Source: Selenomonas sp. FOBRC6 (GTDB taxonomy: Bacteria; Bacillota; Negativicutes; Selenomonadales; Selenomonadaceae). Taken from it: 40,831 nucleotides of DNA. A program made the translations under genes and the position numbers. Under the pieces are notes generated by a model. It worked only from the letters and a program-made list of their open reading frames with translations. It did not search any database and was not told where the DNA came from. Positions 33,252 to 40,831 of the stretch are shown here, piece after piece (the first letter of the stretch is position 1; every line of letters starts with the position of its first letter). The stretch lies in NCBI RefSeq assembly GCF_000286455.1, contig NZ_ALKG01000022.1:1-40831 (forward strand), given 5' to 3'.

Positions 33252-33737
33252 TTATGCCCAGCGCAGCTTCATCATCTCGGGATAGACCTCCTCGAGCACC
33301 TGCAGGCCGACACCGACCATCGCCATGAAGCTGTCCGCCTGAAACACGCCGACGTGCAGATCGAGCGGCAGATCGATGTCCACGACGACATCCCGCTCAT
33401 CATCGACCACAAATTTTACGTAGCGATACTGACTGTTCCAATCGTTGAGCTTCTCATGGAATGCCTTTGGATCGGCTCCCTCCTCCAGGCGCACGAGCCC
33501 GAAGTACTTGATCTTGATAAAATCGTTCGTGTCACCGTTCTCCGTGACAACAATCGCAATGCTCACAACACTGCCGTTGTCGAGCTGTTGACGCATGCGG
33601 ATGATGTTATCCTCTCCGTCCTCGGTCACATCCTCGCCATATTTCATATCCTGCTTGTCAAGTTCCGCCTTGATCGCTTCAAATGCGCTGTTCTTGAGCC
33701 CTTCTTCGCTTCCGCTGAAGCCGTCAAAAAGTCCCAT
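33252..33737 (-). CDS. YbjN-like protein 1
   Basis: A 161-aa acidic cytoplasmic protein of the YbjN / type III chaperone-like fold (DUF1790-type), with NSQYRYVKFVVDDERDVVVDIDLPLDL as the clearest piece. It is a tandem paralogue of the next gene: both begin MGLFDGF and share FIKIK, the VDIDLPLDLH core and a C-terminal VGVG motif. Members of this fold are often stress or secretion-chaperone-like, but no specific role is known here. The start has GGAGG six bases upstream. It is the last gene of the TPR-NlpC-YbjN-YbjN group. Confidence 0.75.
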   Translation of the reverse strand: MGLFDGFSGSEEGLKNSAFEAIKAELDKQDMKYGEDVTEDGEDNIIRMRQQLDNGSVVSIAIVVTENGDTNDFIKIKYFGLVRLEEGADPKAFHEKLNDWNSQYRYVKFVVDDERDVVVDIDLPLDLHVGVFQADSFMAMVGVGLQVLEEVYPEMMKLRWA

Positions 33738-33770
33738 ACAGTTCCTCCGTTCAACTTGCGTATTTTAGGA

Positions 33771-33793
33771 TTTCCTGATAAATTCAGTGATTC
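33771..33793. repeat. Possible remnant of the inverted-repeat element
   Basis: The sequence CTGATAAATTCA followed at once by GTGATTCC joins the left-end core and the right-end outer part of the 160-bp element, as if its middle had been lost. It lies in the 58-base gap between the two YbjN-like genes. Chance similarity cannot be excluded. Confidence 0.4.
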
Positions 33794-33795
33794 CT

Positions 33796-34323
33796 TTATT
33801 CCTGCGGACGCGGCTTATGTCCGCGCGTGCAGAGCTCCATCAAATCATCATAGACCTTCTCCACGATACGCATGCCGACGCCCATCATCGCCATGACGCT
33901 ATCCGGCTGGAACTTTCCCTTGTGAAGGTCGAGCGGCAGGTCGATATCTACGACAACATCCTGATCGCGGTCAAGGCAGAGCTTCACATAGCGGAACTCA
34001 CCATTCCACCCATTGATCTTGGAAAGCAGCTCTGCGCGCTGATCCGCATCCTCCAGATAGGCGATGTCATAGAGTTTGATCTTGATAAAGCCGTCCGCAT
34101 CATCCATCTGATCGTACAACTCGCGCACGACGATGACCGCCGTGATGGCCTCGTCGTTCTCGAGTTCATTCCTCATGTAGAAATATGTTTCCTGGCGATC
34201 TTCCTCACTCTCATCACTGATCTCGTAGTTCCAGTCATTGCGATCCAGCTCTTCCTTGATCGCATCCTTGATTCCCATTACGGCGGTCTTTTCACCGCCT
34301 TTGAATCCATCAAAGAGTCCCAT
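33796..34323 (-). CDS. YbjN-like protein 2
   Basis: A 175-aa acidic paralogue of the preceding entry. It has the same N-terminal MGLFDGF, an EELDRNDWNYEI helix region, GEFRYVKLCLDRDQDVVVDIDLPLDLHKG and MGVGMRIVEKVYDDL. The tail RGHKPRPQE is extra. The start at 34323 follows GGAGGGG. The longer open frame upstream overlaps the NlpC gene and is not credible. It lies 46 bases after the NlpC/P60 gene, so envelope maintenance is a fair guess for the operon. Confidence 0.75.
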   Translation of the reverse strand: MGLFDGFKGGEKTAVMGIKDAIKEELDRNDWNYEISDESEEDRQETYFYMRNELENDEAITAVIVVRELYDQMDDADGFIKIKLYDIAYLEDADQRAELLSKINGWNGEFRYVKLCLDRDQDVVVDIDLPLDLHKGKFQPDSVMAMMGVGMRIVEKVYDDLMELCTRGHKPRPQE

Positions 34324-34369
34324 TTGTCCCCTCCATATCTGCCCTCTGCTGAGGGCAATGTCCCCATGT

Positions 34370-35677
34370 TTATGGCGCCGGAGCAATGAAACCGACCGCG
34401 TCAAGCGTATCGATTGCAGCAGTGCCGCGTGCATTTTGAAAATCAAGCGTTGAGACGACGACCTGTCTGATATATTTCTTTTCGCCGTCTTCGTAGTAGC
34501 TGCTGATGTCATGAATCACGAGCGGTCTGCCCCCCGCATCCCGTCCGAGATAGAGCATGACGTGGCCGGGACGAAAGAGGAGTGCGCCCGGCGGCACATC
34601 TGCAAGCAGTGCATAGCGCTCTGCCGTAGATAATCCGGCAAGAGGCAGAAGCGAACAGGCACGCTTCTGCATATCCGTATCGCGCGGGAGATCCAGTCCC
34701 ATCGCGCGATAGATGTTCTGTACGTAGGATGAGCAGTCCATCCCCCCGTTTGCCCCGCCCCAGCCATACTCTGTATAGAGGGGTGCGAATGCGAGGCGCA
34801 TGAGATTGTTGCGGGTGAGCGGCAGACGCCCCACAGCGAGGCGTCCGTCCTCGGGTACGCGTACCTCCCGCATGGCGAGCTGCCCCCCAGCATCCCGCAC
34901 GGGCAGGAGAAGACGATCTGTCCCATCCGCCGCCCGTCGCCCCGGGATCTTTGCCCCGAGCTGATAGAGCCGCCCATCAATCGAGAGCTGGGCTGCCGTC
35001 ACGGTGAAGAACTCCTCCGGTGCAGCAAAGCCGCGCCATGTCTTCCAATCTGTCGCAGCAAGCGCGTGCACATCAACCCAGCCGCGATAATCGCGCGTCT
35101 CGACAAAGGCAAAGCGCGCATCCTGCGAGCGGTGGAGCACGAGGACTGCCTCCCCGGGATCGAGCACCGTCCCCTGTAGCTCGTCATAGCGCAGATCATC
35201 GGGGGACTCAAACCATCCTTCATCCGTCGGCAGGAGTCGCACATCGGCACGGCGCAGGGCGACGGCAGGATGTGCAGTCACAGTCGCGCCAATACCCTCA
35301 ATGGCACGATTGTCGCATACTGCCTGCCACTGTTCTGTGCGGAGGAGCTGCCCCTCTGCGTAGAGATCCGGCAGGGCACGATCTGTTCCCTGTGCAGCCT
35401 CACGAATCTGTGCGCGTACCGTTTCTCCCGCGCGCGTCTCCGCCGTATTGATGAGGTCATGCACCAAATCCTTCGCCGCAAGACGACGCGCATACGCCTC
35501 TCTCTCCTCCCCACGGAGAAGCGGTGCATCGCCATCCGCACGCAGCCAGTAGTCAGCAGTTGCTGCCGCTCCCTGAACGGGCAGCGCCGCATGTGCAGGA
35601 ACCACCATCAAGAGGAGGATCAGAACTGCACCGAGAACGCCTGCCCACAGGCGTCCCCGCAGAGCGTATTCAGGCAC
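34370..35677 (-). CDS. Secreted NlpC/P60 cell-wall hydrolase with SH3-like domains
   Basis: A 435-aa exported cysteine peptidase. A signal peptide occupies residues 1-30 (LLLMVVPAHA, cut after AHA). An N-terminal helical part is followed by bacterial SH3-like segments at about 130-285 (AVALRRADVRLLP, ETRDYRGWVDVHAL). The NlpC/P60 domain has the full catalytic set Cys315 in GMDCSSYVQNIYR, His372 in RPGHVMLYLG and His389 in VIHD. It probably cuts D-Glu/DAP or similar bonds of peptidoglycan in the periplasm. The start is GTG at 35677, overlapping the TPR-like gene's stop by 8 bases with GGAG upstream. Confidence 0.88.
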   Translation of the reverse strand: MPEYALRGRLWAGVLGAVLILLLMVVPAHAALPVQGAAATADYWLRADGDAPLLRGEEREAYARRLAAKDLVHDLINTAETRAGETVRAQIREAAQGTDRALPDLYAEGQLLRTEQWQAVCDNRAIEGIGATVTAHPAVALRRADVRLLPTDEGWFESPDDLRYDELQGTVLDPGEAVLVLHRSQDARFAFVETRDYRGWVDVHALAATDWKTWRGFAAPEEFFTVTAAQLSIDGRLYQLGAKIPGRRAADGTDRLLLPVRDAGGQLAMREVRVPEDGRLAVGRLPLTRNNLMRLAFAPLYTEYGWGGANGGMDCSSYVQNIYRAMGLDLPRDTDMQKRACSLLPLAGLSTAERYALLADVPPGALLFRPGHVMLYLGRDAGGRPLVIHDISSYYEDGEKKYIRQVVVSTLDFQNARGTAAIDTLDAVGFIAPAP

Positions 35678-36575
35678 CCTGCTCTCCGTTGAGCTCGCTG
35701 AGCCCCCAAGCGAAAAATGCCTCCATGCCGAGGAAAGCGAATTTGTTGTCCGTTACCGCCTCGCCGAACTCCTCCATTGTGCCAATGGCAAAGGATCCTG
35801 CATGCCGCCCCGGTGCGCGTGTGGGGAGATCGCCTCGCGCCCCGCGCTCGAAGAACGCCTTTGTGTCGTTGTTGACGGCGACAAGCTCGTTCAGGAAGTT
35901 GCGCGCCATCTTCATTTTGCCGAGGCGGTAGAAGAGCATTGCAAGCGGCAGATACATCATCGCCACGCCCTCTTCGTAGCGCTGATACAGCTTGATCGCG
36001 GCATCGCCCTCCTCGATCGCCGCATAGATGAACATGAGCTGGTAACGGCGTCCGAGCGCATCGTGCTCCGAGAGGCGGAGCATCTCCTCGCACTCCTTCG
36101 CTGCAAGACGGAGCTTGCGTGCCGCGAGGAGCGCCTCGAGATAGGAGAGCCGCAGGAACATATAGGGCTTTGTCGCTGGCATCGACCAGAACTTTCCGAT
36201 GTTCTCCTCGGCGAAAAGTCCCTGCTCCTTTAGGCGCTCAGTCGCCTTGCGCGTCAGATCCTCGTAGTGGTGAACCCGGTCGTCGGCATTCTTGGCGAGG
36301 TACTCGATCTCCATGCAGGCAGCAGTGATGTTGTCCGGTTCCTCCCGCAGGGCGCGCTTGATGATGCGGTAGCGTTCCTCCCCCGTCTTCTTGCGCGCGC
36401 GTGCAATCAGCTCGTCCGCAGTGAGCGTCTTCACCTCACGCGGCAGATTCGGATTCTCACGCAGTCGCTGGCTGAGCTCCGATACGATCTCAGTCATGCG
36501 TTCGACACTGACCTTGCCACCTTCAGCCTTTACCATGCGGTTCAGTTCAAGCTGCATCCATTCCTTATCTGTCAT
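35670..36575 (-). CDS. TPR-like helical protein, unknown function
   Basis: A 301-aa soluble, helix-rich protein not firmly recognised. Its middle has tetratricopeptide-like helix pairs (YRIIKRALREEPDNITAACMEIEYL; KPYMFLRLSYLEALLAARKL; ALGRRYQLMFIYAAIEEGDAAIKLYQRYEE). The end contains NNDTKAFFERGARG, a pattern met in ST7-like helical repeat proteins. There is no signal peptide, so it is cytoplasmic. It is the first gene of the operon with the NlpC/P60 hydrolase and the two YbjN-like proteins. A consensus -10 TATAAT (36612-36617) lies upstream with a poor -35. Confidence 0.7.
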   Translation of the reverse strand: MTDKEWMQLELNRMVKAEGGKVSVERMTEIVSELSQRLRENPNLPREVKTLTADELIARARKKTGEERYRIIKRALREEPDNITAACMEIEYLAKNADDRVHHYEDLTRKATERLKEQGLFAEENIGKFWSMPATKPYMFLRLSYLEALLAARKLRLAAKECEEMLRLSEHDALGRRYQLMFIYAAIEEGDAAIKLYQRYEEGVAMMYLPLAMLFYRLGKMKMARNFLNELVAVNNDTKAFFERGARGDLPTRAPGRHAGSFAIGTMEEFGEAVTDNKFAFLGMEAFFAWGLSELNGEQGA

Positions 36576-36641
36576 GCGGTGTCCCTTCCTTTGCTGGTAG
36601 TTCCTAGCCCTATTATACCTTGTTTTTTGGGAAAAAGCTAC

Positions 36642-36682
36642 AAAAAAGAACTACCGTCGCGCGTGCTGCAGGACGGCAGTCC
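36642..36682 (-). terminator. Terminator of the secreted-protein gene at 36688
   Basis: An 11-bp stem GGACTGCCGTC / GACGGTAGTTC (two wobble pairs) with a 13-base loop, then TTTTTT on the minus strand, a few bases after the stop. Confidence 0.75.
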
Positions 36683-36687
36683 CTTTG

Positions 36688-37335
36688 TTATTTTTTATTC
36701 TTCTTTTTTTCTTTCTTATCCTTCTTCGCGGGCTTTTCAGGGGTATTGTCGGCGGGTTCCGCGAGCTTTTCCTTCTTTTTCTCCAGCGCTGCACGATCTG
36801 CATCGCTTAGAATGCCGCGCGAGCGTCGGATCATCTCCTCCTGATGCCCGACCGCATAGTTGATGATCGCATCGAAGAATTTCTTCTCAACGTCCCTGTC
36901 CGAGAGCGACGAGAGTGTGAGCTCCTTCGTGTTCTCCTCGCGAGAGAGCGTCCCCCAATGGCTGTCCAGATCCTCATGCGCCGTCACGTGCACAACGCCC
37001 GCGCGCAGGTCGATCAAGAGGTACTCCGCTGCGCCTGTGAGGTCGCTGTAACCGTTCAGCGGCAGCATGCGCCAGCGGCGCTTGGACACAACGTCCTGAA
37101 TCTGGATGTTGTCATAGATGCGGAGCGTCGGCACCACAATCTTTGTTAAGTCGATGTAGCCATGCGCATCCGAGGCGTACTGAATCTGTTCTTTGTTAAA
37201 GTAATAGCCTTGCCGCGCCGTTGACTGCACCCATTCATAGATGTGCTTCGGTATTTCCTCCGCTGCAGACGCGGGACGGGTGCCCATGAACAGGGCGACA
37301 CAGACGAGGAGTGCCGCTCCCCATTTTTTTTGCAC
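36688..37335 (-). CDS. Exported protein of unknown function with Lys-rich tail
   Basis: A 215-aa protein with a signal peptide (residues 1-24, LLVCVALFMGTRPASA, cut before AEE). The mature part has beta-rich segments (IVVPTLRIYDNIQIQDVV; AAEYLLIDLRAGVVHVT), a helical stretch DVEKKFFDAIINYAVGHQEEM, and a strongly basic tail of mostly Lys. The layout recalls surface-adhesin-E-like proteins, and the helical stretch resembles one in the exported protein at 38422-39312; this is a weak inference. The start is GTG at 37335, nine bases after GGGAG. It follows metA by 84 bases with no clear terminator between. Confidence 0.72.
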   Translation of the reverse strand: MQKKWGAALLVCVALFMGTRPASAAEEIPKHIYEWVQSTARQGYYFNKEQIQYASDAHGYIDLTKIVVPTLRIYDNIQIQDVVSKRRWRMLPLNGYSDLTGAAEYLLIDLRAGVVHVTAHEDLDSHWGTLSREENTKELTLSSLSDRDVEKKFFDAIINYAVGHQEEMIRRSRGILSDADRAALEKKKEKLAEPADNTPEKPAKKDKKEKKKNKK

Positions 37336-37419
37336 GTATCATCGCTCCCATCAATAACAGTGATCGTTTCTCCCTATGCTATCCCTAAACTCTGAATTTT
37401 TGCTGAACATAGACCTCGC

Positions 37420-38367
37420 TCAAAGCCCCGAGTGGTACTCCCAGTCGTCCGCATTGTCGAGGCTGTCGAGCTCATATGGCGTGCCCTGATAGACATAGTA
37501 GTTCAGCCAGTTCGCAAAGAGAAGGTGCGCGACGCTGCGCCACCGCACGACGGGCGCGCGGTTGGGGTCATCCTCTGGATAGTAGTTGCACGGGATTTCG
37601 GGATCGAGTCCCGCCGCGAGATCGCGGTCGTACTCCGCCTTGAGCGTCATAGGATCGTACTCGGCGTGTCCCGTGATGAAGAACTGGCGGCGACGCAGAT
37701 TCGCAATGATGTAGACGCCCGCATCGCCCTCGGCGAGAACGGTGAGTTCCGGCACACGTTCAATATCCGCGCGCCGCGTCTCCGTGTGCCGTGAATGCGG
37801 TACATAGAAGCTGTCGTCGAAGCCGCGCAGAAGCGCCTCGTGCTGCACGCAGAGTCGATGTTCGAAGACGCCGAAAATCTTCTTGTCCGTCCAGTATTTG
37901 GGGATGCCGTAGTGGTAGTAAAGACCCGCCTGCGCACCCCAACAGATATGGAACGTGGAGTAAGCATGCTTGCGGCTCCACTGCATGATCTCGGAGACCT
38001 CGTCCCAGTAAGCGACACGCTCGAACGGCAGCTGCTCGATCGGCGCGCCCGTGATGATGAATCCGTCGTACTTCTTATGCCGCACCTCCGCAAAGGTGCC
38101 GTAGAACTCCGTGAGATATTCGCGCGAGGTATGCGACGGGACGTAGGACTCTGTGTAGATGAAGTCCACCTCCACCTGCAGCGGCGTATTGCCGAGGAGC
38201 CGCAGGAGCTGGGTCTCGGTCACATCCTTGATCGGCATGAGGTTCAGAATGAGGATGCGCAGCGGACGGATATCCTGACCATACGCGCGTGCCGCATTCA
38301 TGACGAAGACGTTCTCCCCCTCGAGCACGTTCGTCGCAGGCAGATTGTTCGGTATCTTAATCGGCAT
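37420..38367 (-). CDS. metA: Homoserine O-acyltransferase of the MetA family, probably acetyl-CoA-specific
   Basis: A 315-aa enzyme of the MetA fold that activates homoserine for methionine synthesis. Catalytic Cys142 (HICWGAQAG) and the His/Glu pair of GHAEYD (His234, Glu236) are in place. In this family residue 111 selects the acyl donor: Gly in the succinyl-specific E. coli enzyme, Glu in acetyl-specific ones. Here ITGAPIEQ has Glu111, so O-acetylhomoserine is the likely product although annotation pipelines often call it succinyltransferase. The start ATG at 38367 follows an AAGGGAAACGGGAAACA leader. No SAM riboswitch is visible in the 54-base gap upstream. Confidence 0.93.
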   Translation of the reverse strand: MPIKIPNNLPATNVLEGENVFVMNAARAYGQDIRPLRILILNLMPIKDVTETQLLRLLGNTPLQVEVDFIYTESYVPSHTSREYLTEFYGTFAEVRHKKYDGFIITGAPIEQLPFERVAYWDEVSEIMQWSRKHAYSTFHICWGAQAGLYYHYGIPKYWTDKKIFGVFEHRLCVQHEALLRGFDDSFYVPHSRHTETRRADIERVPELTVLAEGDAGVYIIANLRRRQFFITGHAEYDPMTLKAEYDRDLAAGLDPEIPCNYYPEDDPNRAPVVRWRSVAHLLFANWLNYYVYQGTPYELDSLDNADDWEYHSGL

Positions 38368-38421
38368 TGTTTCCCGTTTCCCTTCCCTGTGAAAGCGCGG
38401 AGCTGCTCCGCATTTCCGAAA

Positions 38422-39312
38422 TCAACGCACCTGATAGCGGTTGACCCATGTACTGTAGCCGTCTGCAAAGGCGCGCAGGCGAATGAGACCACGCCCCTCG
38501 GGCGCCTCGCGCACAATCATGCGGTAAGCGCCCTCATAGCCATCGTCCAGCGGCTGCCAGCCATCTGACGGCGACCAGTAGCGCCCCGTGACGATGCGCT
38601 CCGTGCCCTGTGGCAGGTTCACCGCACGCTTGTCGAACTTGATCTCAACGGCCTTGCCGTCGGCATCGCGCACCTCCGTCCACACCCAAAAGACGAGATT
38701 GTCTCCCGTGCGGCGCATCGTCGAGGTGTCCGCCGTTACCTGCGTCTTGATCCCGGAGACCGTCTCATCCGTCCACAGGAGAATCCAGCGGTCGTCGGCG
38801 CGCAGGCGATTCATCTCGCCCTGATGAAAGACCATATCAACAATAGCGGCATAGAACTCCTCATCGAACTGCTGGGAGTTCATCTCCTTCTCCGTCCCGA
38901 CGCCCTTCGACCAGAGGACGTTGCCCGCCGCATCGTAGAATGTCTCACCAACGTATTGCAGGAGACGCGTTTGCGGTACGACACGCACCTGCGCAATCGC
39001 ATAGGAAAGCTGACTCGGACTCGTGATCACATGCCCGATCTTATAGTTGCGGATCGTTTCCTCCGCCCCCTCGTAGCTGAACGATGTCCGGATGTCCGCC
39101 GTGATCTCTGTCGCCACCGCCTCCTTTTTCCCCGTGGGCATGACGCTCTGCGTCACACGAACAGACGCCGGCGCATAGAATTTCGAATACTTGTCATTCG
39201 AACTCAGCCACGTCCATGCCCGCCCGTCATCGGCGAACGCCGCAGGGCACAGTAGCAACAAAAAGAGCAGGGATAGAAGCATACCTGTTCCATATCGTAT
39301 CGTTGTGCTCAT
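38422..39312 (-). CDS. Exported protein of unknown function
   Basis: A 296-aa protein with a signal peptide (residues 1-28, MLLSLLFLLLLCPAAFA, cut before DDG). The mature part starts with WTWLSSNDKYSKFYAPASVRV, a pattern like the W..v..s..y..yDp.Si motif of surface-adhesin-E-like domains, and has several Trp-rich segments (ILLWTDETVSGIK; VFWVWTEVRDADG). The helix FDEEFYAAIVDMVFHQGEMNRL resembles one in the exported protein at 36688-37335. Start ATG at 39312 is preceded by GGAGCG. The long open frame upstream overlaps the PHP gene and is spurious. It sits 16 bases after the PHP gene. Confidence 0.75.
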   Translation of the reverse strand: MSTTIRYGTGMLLSLLFLLLLCPAAFADDGRAWTWLSSNDKYSKFYAPASVRVTQSVMPTGKKEAVATEITADIRTSFSYEGAEETIRNYKIGHVITSPSQLSYAIAQVRVVPQTRLLQYVGETFYDAAGNVLWSKGVGTEKEMNSQQFDEEFYAAIVDMVFHQGEMNRLRADDRWILLWTDETVSGIKTQVTADTSTMRRTGDNLVFWVWTEVRDADGKAVEIKFDKRAVNLPQGTERIVTGRYWSPSDGWQPLDDGYEGAYRMIVREAPEGRGLIRLRAFADGYSTWVNRYQVR

Positions 39313-39328
39313 CTCATACGCTCCTCTC

Positions 39329-40180
39329 TCATGCGAGCGCGACGCTCTCCCGCGCGCGTCCGCCCGTGAACCGTATTTGCTCGGTGTAGCCGAAGGAGCG
39401 TGCGTACTGCACTGCCTCCTCGTTGTAGCGCGCACAGTCCTCGGGCTTATGCGCGTCCGAGGTTGTGATGATCGGCAGATCGTGCGCCTTCGCCGTGCGC
39501 ATAAAGTCCGGGTACGGCGAGAATTCCTCCACGGGATAGCGGTAGTATGTCCCCGTGTTGAGGTCGACAATCATATTGGCGCCCTTCATCGCCGTTGCGA
39601 CGCGTTCCAGATACGGTGTCACGTCGAATTTGGGGAAGTGGCGGTAGAGACGGATGTTGAACGGGTGTCCGAGCGCATCGTAGAGCCCGGACGCCGCGAG
39701 TTTTTCCACTTCCTCCGTATACCATTCGTAGATTTCTTCGAGCGGATGCTTGTCCCACTCCGCTTTGATTGCCCCCGTATCATATGCCCATCCGCGGAGG
39801 AAATGCACAGAGCCGATGATGTAGTCAAACGGATAGGCGCGGAGGATCTTCGCTACTGCCTCCTGATCCTGAAAATTGCAGACCTCGATGCCCGCGAGCA
39901 CCTTGTGCTTTTTGCGGAGCTTTTCAATAAATGCGAAGTATTCATCGAGCGTGTACTTGAACTTGTTCGACTTCAGCCATTTGCGCTGAAAACTGCCCAC
40001 GAACGAATCGTCAAGGATGAGATCGTCGTAGTAGAGCTGCTCAAACTCCGGGAATGTGTGCGAATGCTCCGAGAAGCCGATCTCATAGACGCCGCGCTCC
40101 GCCGCCGCGCGGAAGAAGCCCTCCGCATAATCCTCGTCGTAGGAACCGTATTCCAGATGCATATGATAGTCAAAGCGCAT
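39329..40180 (-). CDS. PHP-domain phosphatase, histidinol-phosphatase-like
   Basis: A 283-aa PHP (polymerase and histidinol phosphatase) protein. Metal-ligand motifs are HMH at residues 6-8, FSEHSH, LAGIEV, GSVHFLRGW, ALGHPF and ITTSDAHKP. It fits the HisK/HisJ group that dephosphorylates histidinol phosphate, but no other his gene is in the window, so another phosphoester is possible. The start ATG at 40180 follows GAGG by eight bases. Ten bases separate it from the HAD gene upstream, so the two phosphatases share an operon. Confidence 0.85.
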   Translation of the reverse strand: MRFDYHMHLEYGSYDEDYAEGFFRAAAERGVYEIGFSEHSHTFPEFEQLYYDDLILDDSFVGSFQRKWLKSNKFKYTLDEYFAFIEKLRKKHKVLAGIEVCNFQDQEAVAKILRAYPFDYIIGSVHFLRGWAYDTGAIKAEWDKHPLEEIYEWYTEEVEKLAASGLYDALGHPFNIRLYRHFPKFDVTPYLERVATAMKGANMIVDLNTGTYYRYPVEEFSPYPDFMRTAKAHDLPIITTSDAHKPEDCARYNEEAVQYARSFGYTEQIRFTGGRARESVALA

Positions 40181-40190
40181 GTGCTGTACC

Positions 40191-40831
40191 TCAGTCAAAT
40201 TCGCCCGCGAGAATGCGTTCGCAGACCGCCATCACACCGTCTGCACTGTTGCTCGGCGCCATGTGACGCGCGCGTTCCTTCACCGCGGGAATGGCGTTCT
40301 CCATCGCAAAGCTGTGCGTCACCGCGTCCATCAGCTCGAGATCGTTCTCATAGTCACCGAACGCGGCGCACTCATCGGGCGCAATGCCGAGGCGCGCCTG
40401 AATCTGCCGCGCGGCGACGCCCTTGCTCACGCCGAGATTGTAGAGATCGACCCACTCCGTACTCGAGAGCGAGACCTGCAGTCGATCCGCGTATGCCTGC
40501 ATGACGGGAAAAATCGTCTCCTCGGCGTGCCCCGTGAAGTCGCAGAACGACATCTTGATCGGCAGATCGTCCACAGTGGCAAAGTCCTCCACCACCGCCG
40601 ACTGTGACACATATTTCGCTAGCTCCGCGCGGAACTCCGGCGCATCATCGGCACTGTGGAGATAGCCCTGCTTCTTCCCACAGAGCACGGAGCGCACGCC
40701 CCCGATCTGCTCACCCGTACGCATGACATCGAGCGCAAGCGCGCGATCCACGGGGCTCGAGAAGAGCTCGCGGTCATGCTCCATCACCATCGTGCCGTTC
40801 TCCGCCACGAAGATCAGCTCGTCCCGCCATG
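40191..40831 (-). CDS. Cof-type HAD-superfamily phosphatase (5' part outside window)
   Basis: The last 213 codons of a HAD IIB (Cof) hydrolase. The frame is open to the window edge (..WRDELIFVAENG..), so the N-terminal motif I Asp is missing only because of the cut. Motif III Lys lies in NLGVSKGVAARQI and motif IV in AFGDYENDLELMDAV, with the cap domain between. These enzymes dephosphorylate sugar phosphates or similar small molecules. It is the first visible gene of the group leading to the PHP gene, the exported protein and metA. Confidence 0.85.
   Translation of the reverse strand, partial: WRDELIFVAENGTMVMEHDRELFSSPVDRALALDVMRTGEQIGGVRSVLCGKKQGYLHSADDAPEFRAELAKYVSQSAVVEDFATVDDLPIKMSFCDFTGHAEETIFPVMQAYADRLQVSLSSTEWVDLYNLGVSKGVAARQIQARLGIAPDECAAFGDYENDLELMDAVTHSFAMENAIPAVKERARHMAPSNSADGVMAVCERILAGEFD

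Noticed and set aside
38368-38421. Search for a SAM riboswitch before metA.
   Set aside because: Only 54 bases separate the genes. A small hairpin (GCGGAGC / GCTCCGC) is present but no SAM-box elements.

Overview
The window reads as chromosomal DNA of a diderm Firmicute of the Negativicutes, most likely Selenomonas or a close relative (inference, no database search). Lipid A genes (lpxC-fabZ-lpxA-lpxI) and large outer-membrane autotransporters sit beside typical Firmicutes gene clusters (yaaR-holB-ricT-trmN6). The tmRNA encodes the tag ANEDYALAA. The DNA is GC-rich, with AT-rich promoter islands. Most genes lie on the minus strand.

Layout. 1-3.1 kb: lipid A operon lpxC-fabZ-lpxA-lpxI. 3.2-3.8 kb: ssrA (tmRNA) on the plus strand, with a 160-bp inverted-repeat element between its apparent promoter and the mature RNA. 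3.8-6.0 kb: a DEDDh exonuclease and a divergent MFS exporter. 6.0-10.5 kb: a branched-chain amino acid operon ilvN-ilvC-leuC-leuD-leuB behind a near-consensus promoter. 10.5-13.7 kb: a bitopic membrane protein, a methyltransferase, diaminopimelate dehydrogenase and a small unknown protein.

13.9-28.9 kb is the accessory heart of the window. It holds two huge paralogous beta-helix autotransporters. The left one is broken three times: a 162-bp MITE-like insertion with a 5-bp target duplication just after the signal peptide, a 2-bp expansion in the passenger, and a 1-bp loss in the beta-barrel. The right one (2020 aa) is intact. Between them on the plus strand lie a hicAB toxin-antitoxin pair and an FlK-like thioesterase.

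28.9-32.4 kb: yaaR-holB-ricT-trmN6, linking DNA replication and tRNA modification. Divergent from it is a PilZ (c-di-GMP receptor) gene, and the two -35 boxes lie inside one perfect inverted repeat. 33.2-36.6 kb: a cell-envelope operon of a TPR-like protein, a secreted NlpC/P60 hydrolase and two tandem YbjN-like proteins. 36.7-40.8 kb: two secreted unknown proteins around a MetA-type homoserine acyltransferase whose Glu111 predicts acetyl-CoA use, then a PHP histidinol-phosphatase-like protein and a Cof-type HAD phosphatase cut by the window edge.

The most interesting signals are the mobile palindromic element (two full copies, one perhaps a remnant), its two very different landing sites (ssrA leader and autotransporter gene), and the two-tier repeat design of the autotransporters.
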